The notes below the pieces were generated by a model. The model saw only the letters and a program-made list of their open reading frames with translations, made no database searches and was not told where the DNA came from. From the NCBI GenBank assembly GCA_040900345.1, contig JBBDZE010000020.1, positions 1-25,039 of the forward strand: DNA of 25,039 nt, in the 5' to 3' direction. The position numbers and the translations under genes were made by a program. Below are positions 1 to 7,222 of this stretch, one piece after another. This DNA comes from JBBDZE01 sp040900345. GTDB lineage: Bacteria > Patescibacteriota > Minisyncoccia > Spechtbacterales > 2-12-FULL-38-22. Numbering within the stretch: position 1 is the stretch's first letter; every line of letters begins with the position of its first letter.

Positions 1-1038
1 GTGGTATCGAGCAGCGCCATTGACGGATCTCTCGTGGCAGGATCCCCTCTGACATTCCGGGGGACGGTTAACAACGCCGGCAGCGCCAATGCGGGAGGTT
101 CATGGGTTGCTTTTCTTCTGGATGGTGCAGAAATTGGCCGGCAACGCACATCAGCGCTTGTTTCAGGTGCCTCGGAAGAGGATAGCGTGAGCGGTTTTAC
201 CCCAAGCGCCGGCAATCATACGCTGACGGTCTGCGCCGATATTGTTAATGAGGTGGCCGAAAGCAATGAAGGCAATAACTGCCGAAATACCGCCTTTACC
301 ATCGCTTCGCCTCCTCCACCACCTCCTCCAGATGATGGCGGAGGGGAGACTCCACCCGAAGTAGTGAACCCTAATCGCTCGATCGATGTATCCAGGGTCG
401 TGCCGTGCACAACGCGGGTGCACTTTATGTGGAGCTTCAGCGATGTCCAAGATGGGACAACGCAGACCGGCTATCAGCTTCAGATAGACAACAACTCTGG
501 TTTTCCATCCATCAACTACGACACTGGCAGTGTGACCTCGTCGGCTAAAGAGCGCTACGTGACGGTTGGCAGCCAGATTAACTTCAACACGACCTACTAC
601 TGGCGCATTCGGGTGCGCGATTCGGGAGGCCTGTGGTCTTCGTATGTGAGCGGATCGAGCTTTGCCACTCCCCAACACGCCCTTCCTAATACCGGGTTCT
701 CATGGTCTCCATCGCAGCCAGTGTCTGGGAGCGAAGTACAGTTCTCGGACAAATCGACGGCCAATGGGGGAGCGGCTATTACGAGCTGGAATTGGACGTT
801 CGCTAATGCCAGCCCGGCCGCGTCGAGCAATCAAAACCCTGCCACGACCTTCGTATCTGCCGGATCACACTCAGTGACATTAGAAGCGACTGACTCCGAC
901 GGGCTTTCCTGCACCCTTACTCAGAATGTGGCTATCGGTTTCGCATTCCCCGAAATCGATGAGGTGCCGCCGATCAGCTCAGTGGGCAGCTCCATGAGCA
1001 GCTTGTGGGCCAGGATGGTTGCCGCTGCTGGATTTTGA
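1..1038 (+). CDS. Surface protein with CARDB, Fn3-like and PKD domains (5' partial)
   Basis: The frame is open from the first base, so the true start lies outside the window. Residues about 5-100 look like a CARDB adhesion-type domain (LDGAEIG, GNHTL and an ESNEGNN-like end). A proline-rich linker (PPPPPPP) and glycine stretch follow at about 103-115. Residues about 120-225 look like an Fn3-like beta-sandwich (YQLQID, TTYYWRIRVRD), and about 230-312 is a PKD domain (FSWSPSQPVSG, SWNWTF, SAGSHSVTLEATDSDG). Such modules occur in secreted or cell-surface proteins, so an exported structural or adhesive role is inferred. The last 25 residues do not continue a recognisable domain, and a cupredoxin-like segment starts in the +1 frame over the same bases. 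The 3' end may therefore be a frameshift rather than a natural C-terminus. The signal peptide and anchor are not visible. Confidence 0.8.
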   Translation: MVSSSAIDGSLVAGSPLTFRGTVNNAGSANAGGSWVAFLLDGAEIGRQRTSALVSGASEEDSVSGFTPSAGNHTLTVCADIVNEVAESNEGNNCRNTAFTIASPPPPPPPDDGGGETPPEVVNPNRSIDVSRVVPCTTRVHFMWSFSDVQDGTTQTGYQLQIDNNSGFPSINYDTGSVTSSAKERYVTVGSQINFNTTYYWRIRVRDSGGLWSSYVSGSSFATPQHALPNTGFSWSPSQPVSGSEVQFSDKSTANGGAAITSWNWTFANASPAASSNQNPATTFVSAGSHSVTLEATDSDGLSCTLTQNVAIGFAFPEIDEVPPISSVGSSMSSLWARMVAAAGF

Positions 1039-1321
1039 GTTCGGTGCCGGCCCCTATGTGTACGGGTGCGACGGTTTGGTTGGTGGTGCATTCGTGCTCA
1101 ACGAACCTGCCGTGCTGAAGATGCCTGTTGGATCGAGTGTCACGGTAAGGAATGCGGATAGCGCTTCCCATGCTATTCATATAGGGGAGATCTCGTACGA
1201 GGTGGGCGCTGCCTCTGAGCAAAGCATCTCCTTTGACCTGCCGGAAGGTCCGGGTCTCTACTCGTACCTGTGTGACGATTCACAGAATGTGAATGGGCTC
1301 ATAATTGCGACCGAGGGGTAA
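1019..1321 (+). CDS. Cupredoxin-like domain, probably the frameshifted C-terminus of the upstream protein
   Basis: The frame is open from 998 (after TGA at 995-997); the first usable start is TTG at 1019, giving 100 residues. The pattern VGSSVTVRNAD, SHAIHIG, then PGLYSYLCDD and GLIIATEG matches the end of a plastocyanin-like fold. H51 and C85 occupy plausible ligand positions, but the His that normally follows the Cys in a type 1 copper site is missing (DDSQN), as is the usual Met, so classical copper binding is doubtful. There is no signal peptide and no good start, although a cupredoxin like this should act outside the membrane. That and the overlap with the PKD protein suggest this is the C-terminal domain of the same protein, separated by a real or sequencing frameshift between about 998 and 1035. 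Confidence 0.55.
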   Translation: MPLLDFEFGAGPYVYGCDGLVGGAFVLNEPAVLKMPVGSSVTVRNADSASHAIHIGEISYEVGAASEQSISFDLPEGPGLYSYLCDDSQNVNGLIIATEG

Positions 1322-1613
1322 CCTCCTCCAGGTGGAACTCACGTCCGTTCCTCACACAGACCATCTTTCTTGTGCTTCTCGGCGTCTACAGCGTGGTTGG
1401 GGTGCTCGGTTGCTGAGGGCGGGATAATCGTGAAGCGGTACTGAGCGAAGCGGGGGATAAGGTCGGTGTGTTGGCGCACAGCCCGATTCTTTTGCCTGAT
1501 AACACCACGGCGATGGTGCTCTCCATGTGCCATATCGCCAAAGGGCACGAAGGGTTTTCGGGCGCGCGGGTCTGTTTTTAGGGCCTGCGTAATGCTCGGA
1601 GAACGTACGTCTT
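1322..1613 (+). other. Gene-poor stretch with a possible decayed ORF
   Basis: No convincing gene is seen here. Plus-strand frame 1 reads as a hydrophobic segment (IFLVLLGVYSVVGVLG), a TGA at 1414-1416, then about 54 further open codons ending in TAG at 1579-1581. It has the look of protein-coding sequence interrupted by one stop, but no family was recognised. It could be a gene remnant or chance. Confidence 0.3.
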
Positions 1614-1997
1614 ATGAAATCTGACCGCCAAACCCTCGGACAGTTCGCCGAAGAGCTTGTTTGCGAATATCTGCGCGGGCGCACGTTTAAGGTGCTCGAC
1701 CGTAACGTGAGCAAGCCGTGGGGGGAGCTGGATATTGTCGCCAAAGACGGCGATGAGATCGTGTGCATTGAAGTGAAAGCGCAGTCAGAAGCGCGCGAAG
1801 GGTTGCGGCCTGAAGACCACTTTGACGCGGGCAAGGCCCGGCGTGTCGTGCGCGCCTGTCATAGTTATCTGCTTGAAAACAAGTATCCCGAAGAGACGCC
1901 ATACCGTGTGGACTTGGCAACGGTTACCACGACGCAGGCCACCCGTATGGCGCGCGTGCGCTACTACAAGAACGCACTGAGCGGTGAGCATGAATAA
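1614..1997 (+). CDS. YraN/UPF0102 family endonuclease-like protein
   Basis: The product has 127 residues, the usual length for the family. It carries the restriction-endonuclease-like core seen in YraN proteins: G7-x-A12-E-type N-terminus (LGQFAEELVCEYL), then GELDIVAKDGD with E38 and D40, and IEVKAQ with E53 and K55, which together form a PD-(D/E)XK arrangement. Family members resemble Holliday junction resolvases in fold, but a firm cellular role is not established. The ATG at 1614 gives the standard N-terminus; no Shine-Dalgarno is evident. The gene ends 37 bases before the nusA promoter, so it is transcribed separately from nusA. Confidence 0.85.
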   Translation: MKSDRQTLGQFAEELVCEYLRGRTFKVLDRNVSKPWGELDIVAKDGDEIVCIEVKAQSEAREGLRPEDHFDAGKARRVVRACHSYLLENKYPEETPYRVDLATVTTTQATRMARVRYYKNALSGEHE

Positions 1998-2034
1998 GTT
2001 TGCGCACAGCCGAGCACCGTTACGCTTAACTTCC

Positions 2035-2063
2035 TTGACAGTCCCAAAAGAACCTGCTACGAT
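2035..2063 (+). promoter_or_regulatory. Sigma70-type promoter for nusA
   Basis: A perfect -35 box TTGACA (2035-2040) is followed after exactly 17 bases by TACGAT (2058-2063). The predicted transcription start is near 2070, giving a leader of about 90 nt before nusA. Confidence 0.8.
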
Positions 2064-2090
2064 ATAGCTACGATAGCAATGAGAGTTGAT

Positions 2091-2118
2091 GCATCCGTTC
2101 TGAACCGGATGCGTTTTT
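2091..2118 (+). terminator. Terminator-like hairpin inside the nusA leader (possible attenuator)
   Basis: GCATCCG (2091-2097) pairs with CGGATGC (2106-2112) around an 8-base loop and is followed by GTTTTT. It has the form of an intrinsic terminator but lies about 20 nt downstream of the predicted transcription start and about 40 nt before the nusA ATG. It could instead be the terminator of a very short RNA. Confidence 0.6.
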
Positions 2119-2158
2119 ATAACCAGACCATTGCACCCGAATTAATAACACTACCCAC

Positions 2159-3553
2159 ATGATTGACCTGAAGAACTTCATGTCCGCAATAGCCCAAATT
2201 GAAGAAGAAAAGGGCATACCGAAGGAGAAGATAATCGAGACCATCGAAATGGCTCTTGCGGCCGCCTACAAAAAAGACTATGGAGAGCGCGGCCAAATAG
2301 TGCGTACCAAGCTGGATTCACAGTCCGGTTCGTTTAAGATTTGGCAAGAAAAGCTCGTGGTGGACGAGACCATGATTAAAAGCGAGGAGGAGATAGCTGC
2401 CGAACGCGAAGCAGGCATTGAGGAGCAGGATGAGCGCGAAGAAGAGCCGGAAGAGGACGAACCCAAAAAAGTTCGTTTCAATGAAGAGCGCCACATTATG
2501 GTGGACGAGGCGCGGGCTATAAAAAAAGGCATTGAGCCGGGCGAGGTGCTCACGTTCGATTTGGAGTTCCACGACGATTTTGGCCGCATTGCCGCCCAGA
2601 CCGCCAAGCAGGTTATCATTCAGCGGGTCAGAGAGGCCGAGCGGGAAGCCATTTACGAGGAGTACGAAGACAAGGTTGACCAGATTATATCGGGTACGGT
2701 ACAGCGCATTGAGGGCGCTTACATTTTCTTTGACCTGGGCAAGACCACGGGCGTTATGCTCGCCAAAGACCGTATCCCCATCGAGCGCTACCGTCCGGGC
2801 GTGCACATGCGGCTTTACTTGGTAGCCGTGGAGCATGGACCCAAGGGCCCGCAGATCTACGTGTCCCGCTCCCACCCCAAGATGCTCTCGCGTCTATTTG
2901 AATTGGAGGTACCGGAAATCGGTTCTGGCGCGGTGGAGATTAAGGCGTTGGCTCGTGAGGCCGGAGCGCGCAGCAAGATAGCAGTAACTTCCCATGAAGA
3001 CGGCGTAGACCCCATCGGCTCTTGCGTTGGCCAACGCGGTACGCGTGTCGCGGCCGTTATCCAAGAGCTGGGCGGCGAAAAAATTGATATTATTTTGTGG
3101 AGCGACGACTCAGAAGAGTTCATTGCCAATGCGTTGAGCCCCGCGCGGGTATTGGAAGCCGAGGTAGAAGAAGGCCGCGCTCGCGTCACCGTTGCTGAAG
3201 ACCAGCTCTCGTTGGCCATCGGTAAAGAAGGGCAGAACGTACGCTTGGCTGCCAAGCTTACAGGGTGGAAAATTGATATTGTTAGCAAGGAGACCGGTGA
3301 AGTGGAACAAACCTCAGAAGAAATAGCGGCAGAAAACGCGGAAGGAGTTGAGCCTGGCGAGGGCGAGGCCGATGAGGCGGCTGTCAGTATGGCCGAAGGT
3401 CTCTCGGAAGAGGCAGCCAAGGAAGATCCGGCAACAGAAGATGAGCGCGCGACCACGGCAAGCGAGGAGGCCGTTGGAGAGTTCGCCGAAGATCCGGGCG
3501 TAGAGATCGTCAATGAAGAAAATGTCCCTCAAGAGCCTGAAGAAGAAAAATAA
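2159..3553 (+). CDS. nusA: Transcription termination/antitermination factor NusA
   Basis: NusA binds RNA polymerase and nascent RNA and tunes pausing, termination and antitermination. The 464-residue protein has the N-terminal RNAP-binding domain (about 1-170), interrupted by a strongly acidic stretch near 76-103. An S1 domain begins near residue 174 (IISGTVQRIEGAYIFFDLG), and two KH domains follow (PIGSCVGQRGTRVAAVIQEL and LAIGKEGQNVRLAAKLTG). The last 85 residues or so are an acidic low-complexity tail. There are no E. coli-type AR repeats. The start gives the standard MIDLKNFMSAI N-terminus, without a Shine-Dalgarno. The usual nusA partners rimP and infB are not adjacent; the trigger factor gene begins 13 nt after the stop. 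A strong promoter and a terminator-like hairpin lie in the leader. Confidence 0.97.
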   Translation: MIDLKNFMSAIAQIEEEKGIPKEKIIETIEMALAAAYKKDYGERGQIVRTKLDSQSGSFKIWQEKLVVDETMIKSEEEIAAEREAGIEEQDEREEEPEEDEPKKVRFNEERHIMVDEARAIKKGIEPGEVLTFDLEFHDDFGRIAAQTAKQVIIQRVREAEREAIYEEYEDKVDQIISGTVQRIEGAYIFFDLGKTTGVMLAKDRIPIERYRPGVHMRLYLVAVEHGPKGPQIYVSRSHPKMLSRLFELEVPEIGSGAVEIKALAREAGARSKIAVTSHEDGVDPIGSCVGQRGTRVAAVIQELGGEKIDIILWSDDSEEFIANALSPARVLEAEVEEGRARVTVAEDQLSLAIGKEGQNVRLAAKLTGWKIDIVSKETGEVEQTSEEIAAENAEGVEPGEGEADEAAVSMAEGLSEEAAKEDPATEDERATTASEEAVGEFAEDPGVEIVNEENVPQEPEEEK

Positions 3554-3566
3554 CCTCTTTGGAACA

Positions 3567-4631
3567 ATGAGCGTCACCATTACCGACCAAGAAAAAAATC
3601 AAAAAGAACTGCTCTTTTCATTAACTCCTCAGGAGATGGAGCCCTTTTTGGACAGCGCGGCACAGCGCCTCTCCGGCACTATGAAAGTAAAAGGGTTTCG
3701 AGAAGGCCATGTACCGCGCAAAGTAGTTGAGCAGTCCTTGGGCGTGGAATCCGTTTGGCGCGAAGCCGTCGCCGAGGCTGTGGAAGAAAGCTACATCAAA
3801 GTCGTGGAAGAACACAATCTGGAACCCATTAGCCGTCCGCGCGTCGATATCACAAAGTTGGTTCCTGATAACAACCTGGAATTTAAAGTGCTGGTGCCGG
3901 TCAGCCCTCAGTTGGAGCTACCCGACTACCTGGCTCTGGCGCGCGAGGTACACGGCAGCCACAAGGAAGAAGTTGTGGTAGAAGACAAAGAAGTGGATGA
4001 TGCGCTTGCCTGGTTGCAAAAGTCACGCGTCCAAAAGTCCGACCTGCCCGCCGACGAAACGGCGCAGGCGGGAGAGGGCAAGGAGCCCGAGCTCCCCGCC
4101 CTGGATGACGCATTTGCCCAAAGCCTGGGGGATTTTGAGACCATGGAAGACCTCAAAGGCAACATTCGCGATGGTATCCAGAAAGAGAAAGAGGATCAGG
4201 CAAAACAAAAACGCCGCCTGGCCGTCCTTGAGGCGATTCGCAAGAAGCTCAACCTTGAGATATCTGACCTTCTTATCGAAAACGAGTTGGATCGCATGCA
4301 GGATGAATTTGCCGAGCAAGTGGCTGGTATAGGACTGAAGCTGGATGAATATCTGGAGAAGATTGGCAAGGATGCTGCTCAAATGCGCGAAGGGTGGAAG
4401 GAGCGCGCCGAAGAGCGCGTCGCCACAGCCCTTATTTTGCGGGCCATTGCCGACAAGGAGGGAATCGACGTTCCCGAAGAAGACCTTGAGCGCGAAGCCA
4501 ATAAATATCTCATGCAGTTTGGCAGCATTGAAGAGGCACGCAAACAGATTAACCCCGCAATGCTGCGTTCCTATATCCGCAACATTATGCGCAACGAAAA
4601 GGTATTTGAGGTGCTTGAAGGGGGAGAGTAG
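3567..4631 (+). CDS. tig: Trigger factor lacking the PPIase domain
   Basis: Trigger factor is the ribosome-bound chaperone that meets nascent chains. The N-terminal ribosome-binding domain (about 1-115) has the signature GFREGHVPRKV with G43, F44, R45, G47 and P50. The C-terminal helical chaperone domain is recognisable from about residue 150 (LPALDDAFAQSLG, then NELDRMQDEF and LRSYIRNIMRNEKVFEVL). The FKBP-type prolyl isomerase domain that normally sits between them is absent: the sequence passes straight from the linker helix (WLQKSRVQK) through a short loop into the C-domain. Length is 354 residues against about 430 in E. coli. The ATG at 3567 gives MSVTITDQEK; an in-frame ATG at 3513 inside nusA would add 18 basic residues not seen in the family. 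It is probably co-transcribed with nusA. Confidence 0.95.
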   Translation: MSVTITDQEKNQKELLFSLTPQEMEPFLDSAAQRLSGTMKVKGFREGHVPRKVVEQSLGVESVWREAVAEAVEESYIKVVEEHNLEPISRPRVDITKLVPDNNLEFKVLVPVSPQLELPDYLALAREVHGSHKEEVVVEDKEVDDALAWLQKSRVQKSDLPADETAQAGEGKEPELPALDDAFAQSLGDFETMEDLKGNIRDGIQKEKEDQAKQKRRLAVLEAIRKKLNLEISDLLIENELDRMQDEFAEQVAGIGLKLDEYLEKIGKDAAQMREGWKERAEERVATALILRAIADKEGIDVPEEDLEREANKYLMQFGSIEEARKQINPAMLRSYIRNIMRNEKVFEVLEGGE

Positions 4632-4651
4632 CGCAGTCCGAGAACCTCGCG

Positions 4652-4657
4652 TATAAT
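4652..4657 (+). promoter_or_regulatory. Possible -10 box for clpP
   Basis: TATAAT occurs 20 nt after the tig stop, about 95 nt before clpP. No good -35 lies at the right distance, so this is a weak call. If used, the transcript would begin just before the 7-bp tandem repeat. Confidence 0.35.
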
Positions 4658-4678
4658 AAGGAGCGTTCATTGAGACTG

Positions 4679-4741
4679 TAACACCTAACACCTAACACCT
4701 AAAACCTAACACCTAACACCTAACACCTAACACCTAACACC
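4679..4741 (+). repeat. Heptamer tandem repeat in the clpP 5' region
   Basis: Nine head-to-tail copies of TAACACC occupy exactly 63 bases (starts at 4679, 4686, 4693 and so on to 4735). Only the fourth copy (4700-4706) varies, as TAAAACC. The array ends 7 nt before the clpP ATG, replacing the place where a ribosome binding site would lie. The RNA has almost no self-pairing ability and no G. Confidence 0.95.
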
Positions 4742-4748
4742 TCCTACT

Positions 4749-5336
4749 ATGTACCTCATCCCAACCGTTATTGAAAAGTCTCAGTTTGGCGAACGCGCCT
4801 ACGATATTTACTCGCGCCTTTTAGAGGAGCGTATCGTGTTTTTGGGCTCTCCCGTGACCGACGAGGTCGCCAATACCATTATTGCCCAGCTATTATTCTT
4901 GGAAAGCAAGGAAGCGGGTAAGGATATCCAGTTTTATATTAACTCTCCGGGCGGATCGGTGACAGCGGGCATGGCCATTTACGACACCATGCACTACATC
5001 AAGAGCGATGTGGCCACCATTTGCGTGGGCATGGCCGCTTCAATGGCCGCGGTCTTGCTGAGCGGCGGGGCGAAGGGCAAGCGAAGTGCTTTGCCCAACG
5101 CCGAGATGATGCTCCATCAGGTCATGGGGGGAGCTGAAGGCCAGGCAAGTGAAATAGAGATTTCCGCGCGCCATATTCTCAATATCAAGGAACGCCTGAA
5201 CAAAATTCTCGCCCACCACACCGGACAAAAACTGAATGTTATCGAGCGCGACACCGACCGCGATTTTTATCTCACATCCGACGAGGCTAAAAAGTATGGC
5301 CTGATAGATACGATAATCCAAGCGAAGAAAAAATAA
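4749..5336 (+). CDS. clpP: ATP-dependent Clp protease proteolytic subunit
   Basis: ClpP forms the barrel-shaped serine protease that degrades proteins unfolded by ClpX or ClpC-type ATPases. The 195-residue sequence has the full catalytic triad: Ser98 in GMAASMAA, His123 in MMLHQVMGG and Asp172 in ERDTDRDFYL. The oxyanion and ridge elements INSPGGSVTAGMAIYDTM are present. The N-terminus MYLIPTVIEKSQFGERAYDIYSRLLEERIVFL aligned in memory to the family shows an almost mature-length start with little propeptide. clpX is not next to it. The gene follows tig as in many bacteria (tig-clpP-clpX order) and is separated from it by the tandem repeat. A long hairpin terminates it against the convergent gpmI. 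Confidence 0.97.
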   Translation: MYLIPTVIEKSQFGERAYDIYSRLLEERIVFLGSPVTDEVANTIIAQLLFLESKEAGKDIQFYINSPGGSVTAGMAIYDTMHYIKSDVATICVGMAASMAAVLLSGGAKGKRSALPNAEMMLHQVMGGAEGQASEIEISARHILNIKERLNKILAHHTGQKLNVIERDTDRDFYLTSDEAKKYGLIDTIIQAKKK

Positions 5337-5338
5337 CT

Positions 5339-5392
5339 CTCATCTAACCAAAAGCGCCTGGCCTGTCTGCCAGGCGCTTTTGGTTAGATGAG
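5339..5392. terminator. Bidirectional terminator between clpP and gpmI
   Basis: A perfect 24-bp stem (5339-5362 with 5369-5392) closes a 6-base loop (5363-5368). The core GCGCCTGGC/GCCAGGCGC is flanked by AAAA on one side and TTTT on the other, so it can work in both directions. The right arm includes the gpmI stop codon and its last two sense codons. Confidence 0.9.
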
Positions 5393-6949
5393 GGGCGAGC
5401 CGGTCATTTCGGGCGGTTGCGGCAGCCCCATGAGTTGTAGAATAGTTGGGGCAATGTCGGCGAGTATGCCGCTTGGCTCCTGGTCATACAAGGGTGTTAA
5501 GTTATTGGCGCGGTAGCGTTCATCAACCAGGTAAAACGGAACGGGGTTGCCCGAGTGGCGGGTGCGCACGGCACCCGTGTGCACCTCGAGCATATCTTCG
5601 GCATTGCCGTGGTCGGCGGTTATGAGCAGCGAGATACCGCGCTGAATGCATGCGCTTTTGAGAGAGGCGATGCAGGCATCAACTGCTTCAATGCCCTCCA
5701 GAAGTACGGGTACGTTGCCCATATGGCCAAGCATGTCCGCGTTGGCGAAATTAATAAGATAGAAATCGTATTCGTCGGTGCGCTCGAGGACATTGCGCGT
5801 AATTTCATACGCCTGCATTTCAGGGTTGTTTTCAAAATGGGGAGCCCCTCGCGAGGGTACGAGAATGCGGTCTTCTCCGGGGAAGGGTTGTTCCTGCTCG
5901 CCATTGAAAAAATAGGTTACGTGCGCGTATTTTTCTGTTTCGGCGACGTGCAACTGCCGCTTCGCATTGGCCGAGAGCACTTCAGCCAGGGATTGGGTAA
6001 TATGGGGCGGCGGATAGGCAACAACAATGGGAAGGCCGGCTTCGTACTCCGTCATGCCGACAAACAAGAGGTTGTTCAATTTCGTGCGTGCAAATCCTGT
6101 GAACTCTTCATCGGGCAGTACGAATGCTTTGGTGAGTTGGCGCGCGCTGTCTTCTCGGAAGTTAAAAAAGATGACCGCATCGTTATCTGCGATGCGGGGG
6201 ATCGGCGTGCCATTTTGCACAACCGAAACCGGCTCGATGTCATAATCGGCGATGCCATTGCGGTAGTTTTCCTCAAGATATTTTACGGGGTCCTCCGTAG
6301 GGCGTTCAGTGCCTTGGGTGAGGGTACGGTAGGCTCGTTGTGTCAACCCCCAGTCATTATTGCGGTCCATCGCATAAAGGCGGCCAAGGATACTTCCCGG
6401 CCTTTTATACGTGAAGGGCTGAAGTTTCTTCGTCAACTCGGGCATGAGATGCCCGGCGGCCTTTGGGTCGGAGTCCTTGCCGTCGGTAAATGGGTGGACG
6501 ATAACTTCCCGCAGGTTATTGCGTGTTGCCAGGTCAAGCAGGCCGGAGAGGTGGTCGATGGAAGCATGTACCGTTCCCGTGGTGAGCAACCCCATGATAT
6601 GCAAGCGCGAATTGTTGCGCTGTACATGCGCAACGGCTTTCAGGAATGCTTCATTTTTAAAGAATGAACCATCCCGAACCTCGTTGGTTATCCTCGGCAA
6701 GTATTGGTAGACAATGCGGCCCGCACCCATATTCATGTGGCCAACTTCGCTGTTGCCGACTTCACCCCAAGGCAATCCGGCCGCGATGCCCGAAGCCTGC
6801 AAGGGCGTGGCAAAATAGGTTCGCTCGAGCGCGTCTATGGTCGGGGTGCGTGCTTGGGCAAGGGCATTCCCTTTGGAGGGCGGGGCGACACCCCAGCCAT
6901 CCAACACCACGAGCATGGTACGCGCGCGTGCGGGAGAAGGATCGTTCAT
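5384..6949 (-). CDS. gpmI: 2,3-bisphosphoglycerate-independent phosphoglycerate mutase
   Basis: This enzyme interconverts 3- and 2-phosphoglycerate in lower glycolysis, using two Mn ions and a phosphoserine intermediate. The metal ligand Asp17 lies in LVVLDGWG and the catalytic Ser67 in GNSEVGHMNMGAGRIVYQ. NFANADMLGHMGN and ITADHGNAEDM in the C-terminal half supply the remaining metal sites, and HSGNPVPF is typical of the family end. The ATG at 6949 gives 521 residues (family about 510) and begins MNDPSPARARTMLVVLDGWG. A longer frame reaching 7042 adds non-conserved residues. A TGC-TAAAAT extended -10 box ends 7 nt before this ATG, so the mRNA may be leaderless. The gene is convergent with clpP and divergent from rny. 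Confidence 0.96.
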   Translation of the reverse strand: MNDPSPARARTMLVVLDGWGVAPPSKGNALAQARTPTIDALERTYFATPLQASGIAAGLPWGEVGNSEVGHMNMGAGRIVYQYLPRITNEVRDGSFFKNEAFLKAVAHVQRNNSRLHIMGLLTTGTVHASIDHLSGLLDLATRNNLREVIVHPFTDGKDSDPKAAGHLMPELTKKLQPFTYKRPGSILGRLYAMDRNNDWGLTQRAYRTLTQGTERPTEDPVKYLEENYRNGIADYDIEPVSVVQNGTPIPRIADNDAVIFFNFREDSARQLTKAFVLPDEEFTGFARTKLNNLLFVGMTEYEAGLPIVVAYPPPHITQSLAEVLSANAKRQLHVAETEKYAHVTYFFNGEQEQPFPGEDRILVPSRGAPHFENNPEMQAYEITRNVLERTDEYDFYLINFANADMLGHMGNVPVLLEGIEAVDACIASLKSACIQRGISLLITADHGNAEDMLEVHTGAVRTRHSGNPVPFYLVDERYRANNLTPLYDQEPSGILADIAPTILQLMGLPQPPEMTGSPLI

Positions 6950-6956
6950 ATAGGGC

Positions 6957-6965
6957 ATTTTAGCA
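6957..6965 (-). promoter_or_regulatory. Extended -10 promoter of gpmI, predicted leaderless
   Basis: On the minus strand TGC directly precedes TAAAAT (6962-6957). Seven bases separate it from the gpmI ATG at 6949, so transcription is expected to begin at or next to the A of the start codon. No strong -35 is seen, as is common with extended -10 promoters. Confidence 0.5.
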
Positions 6966-7004
6966 CAGAACGTACCGTGTCTATGACGAAGTCTGTTCGC
7001 ATTA

Positions 7005-7042
7005 GTGGGCATAGAGTGGGGCTCGCCCCGCACTATGCCCAC
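7005..7042. repeat. Inverted repeat in the gpmI-rny divergent region
   Basis: Bases 7005-7022 pair with 7025-7042 over 18 positions with two mismatches; the outer ten pairs (GTGGGCATAG with CTATGCCCAC) are perfect and GGGGC/GCCCC forms the tip. There is no T-tract, so it is more likely an operator, cruciform or repeat than a terminator. The rest of the 270-base intergenic region shows no gene. Confidence 0.7.
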
Positions 7043-7102
7043 CCGGCAATCGCCTTGTCGGCTCTAGCCGTTGGCGGACGGGCGAAGCAAACAGGTGCGG
7101 GG

Positions 7103-7131
7103 TTTACACGACCGCTCGTTATTGGTACGGT
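7103..7131 (+). promoter_or_regulatory. Possible promoter upstream of rny
   Basis: TTTACA (7103-7108) is followed after 17 bases by TACGGT (7126-7131), resembling the nusA promoter's TACGAT box. It would give a 5' leader of about 85 nt. A weaker alternative is TTGATG (7189-7194), 17 bases, TATCCA (7212-7217), which would make the rny mRNA nearly leaderless. Confidence 0.3.
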
Positions 7132-7222
7132 TGTAATGCCCCATAGCTGGTTTGGATGTACATGGGGCTGCGGGCGATCGACAGCTCGTTGATGTTCATA
7201 CATATTAACCATATCCACTCGT

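Noticed and set aside
1414..1416. UGA recoded as glycine
   Set aside because: TGA serves as a normal stop for pilM and pilN, so recoding is unlikely; the frame is better explained as decay or chance.
3513..3566. Upstream in-frame start for the trigger factor
   Set aside because: It lies within nusA and adds a lysine-rich stretch not found in the family; ATG at 3567 fits better.
4679..4741. Telomere-like or CRISPR-like array
   Set aside because: The units are contiguous 7-mers with no spacers, inside a chromosomal gene cluster, and no cas genes are near.
5555..6667. 370-codon plus-strand open frame inside gpmI
   Set aside because: It is antisense to a complete, motif-perfect gpmI, and its translation shows no domain; it reflects codon bias.
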